Assembly: GCA_964023205.1 (NCBI GenBank) | Contig: OZ026834.1 | Span: forward strand, 32,712,756 to 32,776,755 | Direction: 5' to 3' | Source of the DNA: Lutraria lutraria | Taxonomy: Eukaryota; Mollusca; Bivalvia; Venerida; Mactridae | DNA: 64,000 nt | Shown: piece by piece, positions 59,901 through 64,000 of the stretch | Layout of the letters: the number at the start of each line of letters is the position of its first letter | How positions within the stretch are numbered: the first letter of the stretch is position 1 | Notes under the pieces: model-generated | The model's database searches: none | Seen by the model: the letters and a program-made list of their open reading frames with translations, nothing else | What the model was told of the DNA's origin: nothing | Position numbers and translations under genes: made by a program

Positions 59901-62900
59901 AAGAGATAAAACCATGGTAATGATTGGCTCCAAAATATGTTAAGACCAAGTTAAATAACTGAAATATTGAGGAGAAATGATAAATGGTGTGAAACTCAAT
60001 AAGAATAAAACATGTTAATTATTTCAACAGAAACATCAAAGTAACTTACACCAGATGTTATATTTTTCACAAGCAGACTAAGTTGAAATACTACATGCAG
60101 AGTATCCTAGTAATAGCCCAAAAACTATTGTCTTTCCGCTTTACCATAAGTTAACAGGACAGCTTTTTCAAATATGAAATTAGTCTGGTCCCAGAAGGAA
60201 TCAAACGCACAGTGGTAAGAAGGTAGTGATAACTAGTCAGAGACCAAAACCACAGAATGTGGAACAATATATTTGTATCCAAAGAATACAAATGAACCAA
60301 AAGTTCAGATCTAGACAATTCATAAAGTACTTAATTACCTTCAGACTTCGTACAGATATGCTTCCATCTGAAAATCCTATAAATAGTCTTCCCCAGTCCT
60401 CATGTATACATGTAATACGTTCCATATAATCAAAGGTACTAATCAAGTTGAATTTCTGAAAACGCATGGTAGTCATGTAACAAATGAAAACATGTCAAAG
60501 AATAACTAGACAAGAATATTTTACACTGAATATGTAATATTGACACCCACAGTTCAATGTTTATTCAAAAATTTATAAAATCAATAAAGTAGGCATAAAA
60601 TCAAATGAACAGTTTCTGTTTCAATATGCTTAATTAATTTCTCATGATTCAATATCAGATAATTAAGACTGAATAATTTAGAAATATCATCAAAAAATTT
60701 ATCAATGAATTTTTTAAAAACTTGTACCATAAGTTTATAATGTTCAAAAGTTTTATGGCAAAACAACATTAAAATATAATTTTATCAATAATGTTTTGAA
60801 AATGAGACATAATTCAAAATTACACAAACAAGTACAAAAAATATATTTCATGAGCAAATGTATTTCCATGGTGACAAGGTAAGACATACCTGAGGTTCAA
60901 AGATCATGAGTTTTTTACAGGTACCACCTGTATATAACACATCTCCTACTTCATCAATACTTGTCACATGTAAACAGTTGACTAAATAAGGTGAGCAGTC
61001 TAACTCCTTCAGTATACGACCAGTCTGAAAATACACGGTATTGAACAAAGGTAAAAAACAAAAAATAAGTACTGTACAACCTCTTCAGATAATGATTGGA
61101 ACTAGATCTCTTATCATAGGCTGACTAATACACCTTTCCTGAGTCCTTGAATTTACATTCACTTAACCATTGAAAGGGACATGCCCCAGTAACCAGCTTA
61201 ACAATAAAATAGCTAATTAGGTCCAATTATTTTGTAAAATTGATCAAATGAAATACATGTAGAAGTGCAATAGGGTAATGCATAGGCATACCAGTTGAAT
61301 ACAGAGTGTACGTACCCCCCGCCCTTCCAACTTTGGGAGTAGCTAACATAGCTACTATAACTAGACCAAGAAGTGTTGAGGATTAATTCACTGCTCACAG
61401 GACTTCTGTAATATTTAAATACGAATGTTACCTTTAAATCAAATCTTCGAAGTTCGCTGCCATTATAACAAACATAGAGATCTCCTTTGAATTCCTGTAT
61501 GCAAGCAACAGACAATGCTGGCCCTTTGTACTGTATTGAGCTGAAATTGAATACAAAAAACCCACATTTTAATACAGTAAATTTCTATTTAATGCAACCT
61601 CCATGGCTAGTATAACTAATATTCACAGCTGCAGTCAATGATTATTTCCTGGTTTACAAACAAGTACAGTCCAACCTGTGTTTGTGGCCATCTGTGAATA
61701 AAGGCCGTTCTTTTAAAAACCGTCCTTGATTATTTAGAACAAAATCACCTCCTAAAAAAGACCACCTGTCAAAAAAAACACATTTTGCCCTTCCAAAGGG
61801 TGGCCTTTGTTCACAGGTTTGACTGCACAAGCAATTTGTTTGAGGACATCATAGACAAACTCGACCAGTGACCATTGGATGAGACACTCTATCCCTAAAC
61901 CAGAATCTTTCCGCCAAAAATCTACTACGTATAATTCCTAACCTTTCAAGGTCACTTGATAACCGTTATTGCAGTGTTCATTTACAAAATCACATTCCAT
62001 CATTTAAATTCAGTATTGTAAGCTACTGTTCAAGTAAAAATTAAAGCTTTAGGGAAATTCAAGGCACCAGAGCTTCGCTTAACAGCTTATATACAGAAAA
62101 ATAAACAAAAAGAAAATAAATTAACCTGTAGTTGTCGCGATAAATTACTTTGAATAAGAAGGCATGAGGAATGCAGCAGTGTGGTATATTGTATTAATGA
62201 ATTGGCTGGGATGTTCACCAGCCCAATTAGCTCAGTTGGTAGAGCTTCTGACTTGAAAGCAGGAGGTCTCGGGTTCGAGCCCCGCATCAGGCACATCATT
62301 TTCCTCCTCCTATTACAATCTGATACAAAGAAATTATAAACATGTATCACATACCTCTGTTTCTGACTGTCCTCACATGAATCAGAGTGAGTCTCAGTCT
62401 CAAGCTGAACTTCATCTAACAATGACTTTTTGACCTCTGACAAGGCTGAAGGGCGTGGTGTCCTGTCCTCGGAGCCAGTCTGTACCATATCATCTTCAGA
62501 CTTTGTCGTAGTCTGGGACACTTGTCTAAACTTACTGGTTTCAATTTCAGCTTCGGAGTTAGTGTCAGACTGTAGAATGAATGTTTCTTTCTGTTTACGA
62601 CGTGATAACTGATCTCTTTCTTTCTTTGATTTTAATCGTTTTCTGACAGGAGATTGTGAGTCATACGTCACACCACAAGCTTTCAGGTTAGACCAGTTCT
62701 GTGCATCTACCCGGTCTAATCTAACACAGCAATCTTTTACAGGACTATTTCTAGAGGTCAATAATTCACTGCCATTAAAAATGATACCTGAAAGATCATC
62801 TGAAGGTTTAGACAGATCAACTTCCATAGTTTGTTCCGGGTCATGTTCATCACAAATTCTCTTAATTTGTTCGCCAAGTGAATAACCGCTTTTCACACTT

Positions 62901-63885
62901 TGAGATTCAACATCACTATAATGTGTTAGAGTTCTTGTACTATTTGTTTGTGAGCTGTCGTCACTTTTGTACCCCGTCTGAACCCCTGAACTCCCTTCCC
63001 CGGGCCTTACAGTAGGAGTACTTCCAGCATCAGGGTTTCTTCTCAGCTGGGACATTGCTTCAGGGGAACTGAATACAGTGAACATAACAGACTTGTTTTT
63101 ATTTTCATTAGACACCTGTCGCATCAGTGATTCATAGTTAGTACCCTCTGGTAAAGTTCCCATATATTTAACAGACAAAGATTTCTTCTCACTGTCACTT
63201 GCAGTATCTAAACTAAATGTACTGTCATGTCTCTCACGTTTAGCAGCAGTTATACTACCAGTGCCAGAGCTGTCGTTACTGGATTGTTTCAGTAAAGGAG
63301 AAGCACCTTCAGGTATGGTCCCTTTCTCTATAGATTCAAGACTTTTGTTCAGCAATCTACCAATATCAGTATCACCTCTCATCAAAGCATCTAATGTAAC
63401 AAATCCAACCTTTTCCAGCGGATTCTTCAACAGGCTTATAGAGTTTGAAGCATTAATACTGTCAGCGTTAGCATCAGTGACACCACAGTCAGTGTTGACA
63501 ATTTCACTACCATCAGTTTTCTTATCAGATGAAGTATTTTGTTGCTTCACAAACACTGACATAAGAGATTCTGAGCTTCCAGATAAAGCACCAATAGACT
63601 GACTGAACAATGTGTTTGTATCAATAGGACCAGTCTGCTCAGCAGGAAGTGAGACTGGTTCTGAAACATTAGACGTCAATGATCCCCGGCGTTCAGAATT
63701 CCTCGGAGTATCAGGTTGGGAACCAGTCTCAACATTGGAGAATCCACCCACTGATGACAGATCTGAATGTCTCTGAGATAACAAGAACTTCAACAATACT
63801 GGGTTCTCATCCTGTATTCTGGACAAATTTTCTGCTGAGAACAGGTTCGCTGAGGCTTGTGAGCAAGCTGACGAACTACGGCTTT
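56993..63885 (-). CDS. ZNF106: ZNF106-like WD40 / C2H2 zinc-finger protein, 3' part (partial at both ends)
   Basis: Minus-strand exons 62355-63885, 61432-61540, 60890-61024, 60339-60455, 59708-59896, 59134-59196, 58616-58729, 57521-57667 and 56993-57130 join in one frame with consensus splice sites. The first is a Ser/Thr-rich, mostly disordered 510-residue block with a basic patch (RKRLKSKKERD). The next seven give a seven-blade WD40-type propeller, for example GDLYVCYNGSELRRFDLK, LLITMLEGHTQPPLCLQ and TGELMKMSMGN. The last has WTC-x4-C...H-x4-H (first C2H2 finger) and CSYLSC (half of a second). This order, and phrases such as 'LEGHT..', 'TGEL' and 'DGS..A', match the C terminus of vertebrate ZNF106, an RNA-binding nuclear protein. 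The 5' end lies beyond 64000. The exon with the last finger histidines was not located. Confidence 0.85.
59643..59665 (+). repeat. 23-G homopolymer
   Basis: An uninterrupted G run (C on the gene's sense strand) in a ZNF106-like intron, 43 bp from the exon boundary at 59708. It could fold as a G-quadruplex. Its exact length may be a sequencing estimate. Confidence 0.9.
61667..61825. mobile_element. MITE, CAGT...ACTG ends, family B copy 2
   Basis: It starts cagtccaacctgtgtttgtg and ends ttcacaggtttgactg. Internal 'aataaaggcc' and 'gaccacctgtcaaa' match 3001-3176. A TA precedes the left end; the right has CA. It lies in the ZNF106-like intron between 61540 and 62355. Confidence 0.8.
62221..62295 (+). 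tRNA. tRNA-like sequence (SINE head or tRNA pseudogene)
   Basis: The D arm 'agctcagttggtagagc' (A box) and T arm 'cgggttcgagccccg' (B box) are intact, with 'gcccaat' and 'atcaggc' as an imperfect acceptor stem (two mismatches). The loop cttgaaa would give anticodon TGA, but Ser tRNAs need a long variable arm, which is missing. It is probably a retroposed or decayed copy, not a working tRNA. It lies just after the donor of the first visible ZNF106-like exon. Confidence 0.5.
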
Positions 63886-64000
63886 CTGAAATGGAATCAC
63901 CAAACGTTCCCCATAAATAAACGCTCCTTCAATAATTAAGAATATAAAAGGAAAAATCCCAAATGTTTTAATAATCTTTAGTATATTATTCAATGCATTC

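Noticed and set aside
62087..62354. Extension of the ZNF106-like frame past the donor, through the tRNA-like element
   Set aside because: The donor CAGAG|GTATGT joins the WD40 exon at 61540 in phase. The extension is low-quality sequence typical of translated tRNA-like elements.

Overview
The window is eukaryotic, AT-rich nuclear DNA with split genes, GT-AG introns and many short transposon remnants. Several repeats fit a bivalve or related lophotrochozoan mollusc: tRNA-headed SINEs, TA-flanked MITEs, a fold-back element, and 'tttagctcacctga'-type interspersed repeats at about 18.1 and 48.7 kb. The species cannot be named from sequence alone. All gene models were built by eye from reading frame, splice sites and intron phase. 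The completed models all close to a multiple of three.

Layout. (1) 28-6600, plus: an eight-exon gene with a macro domain at the N terminus and a Death-like domain at the C terminus. (2) 8262-8789, minus: a single-exon, probably N-myristoylated, low-complexity protein. (3) 13.2-27.2 kb, plus: two tandem genes for peripherin-2/ROM1-like tetraspanins. Exons 1-3 have identical lengths in both copies. The 5.7-kb spacer between them holds a 40-bp satellite, a MITE-like element and an inverted repeat. Copy 1 ends in a Gln-rich then Lys/Ser/Pro-rich tail; the homologous exon of copy 2 is broken. (4) 28.2-29.1 kb: a GC-rich 26-bp minisatellite open in all three forward frames. (5) 32.3-47.0 kb, plus: a complete ten-exon Dispatched-like 12-TM RND/sterol-sensing-domain protein of 1490 residues. 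(6) 50.6-52.0 kb, plus: a three-exon CEBPZOS orthologue with an apparent GC-AG intron. (7) 57.0-63.9 kb, minus: the 3' part of a ZNF106-like gene, with a disordered region, a seven-blade WD40 propeller and C2H2 fingers. Its 5' end lies beyond the window and its last coding exon was not found.

The genes do not form an operon or obvious pathway. The tetraspanin pair is a local duplication. The Dispatched-like gene would act in release or transport of lipid-modified ligands. The macro-Death gene looks like a signalling or innate-immune adaptor. The most notable items are the macro-Death architecture, divergence of the tetraspanin tails, loss of the peripherin inter-subunit cysteine, and the three-frame-open minisatellite.
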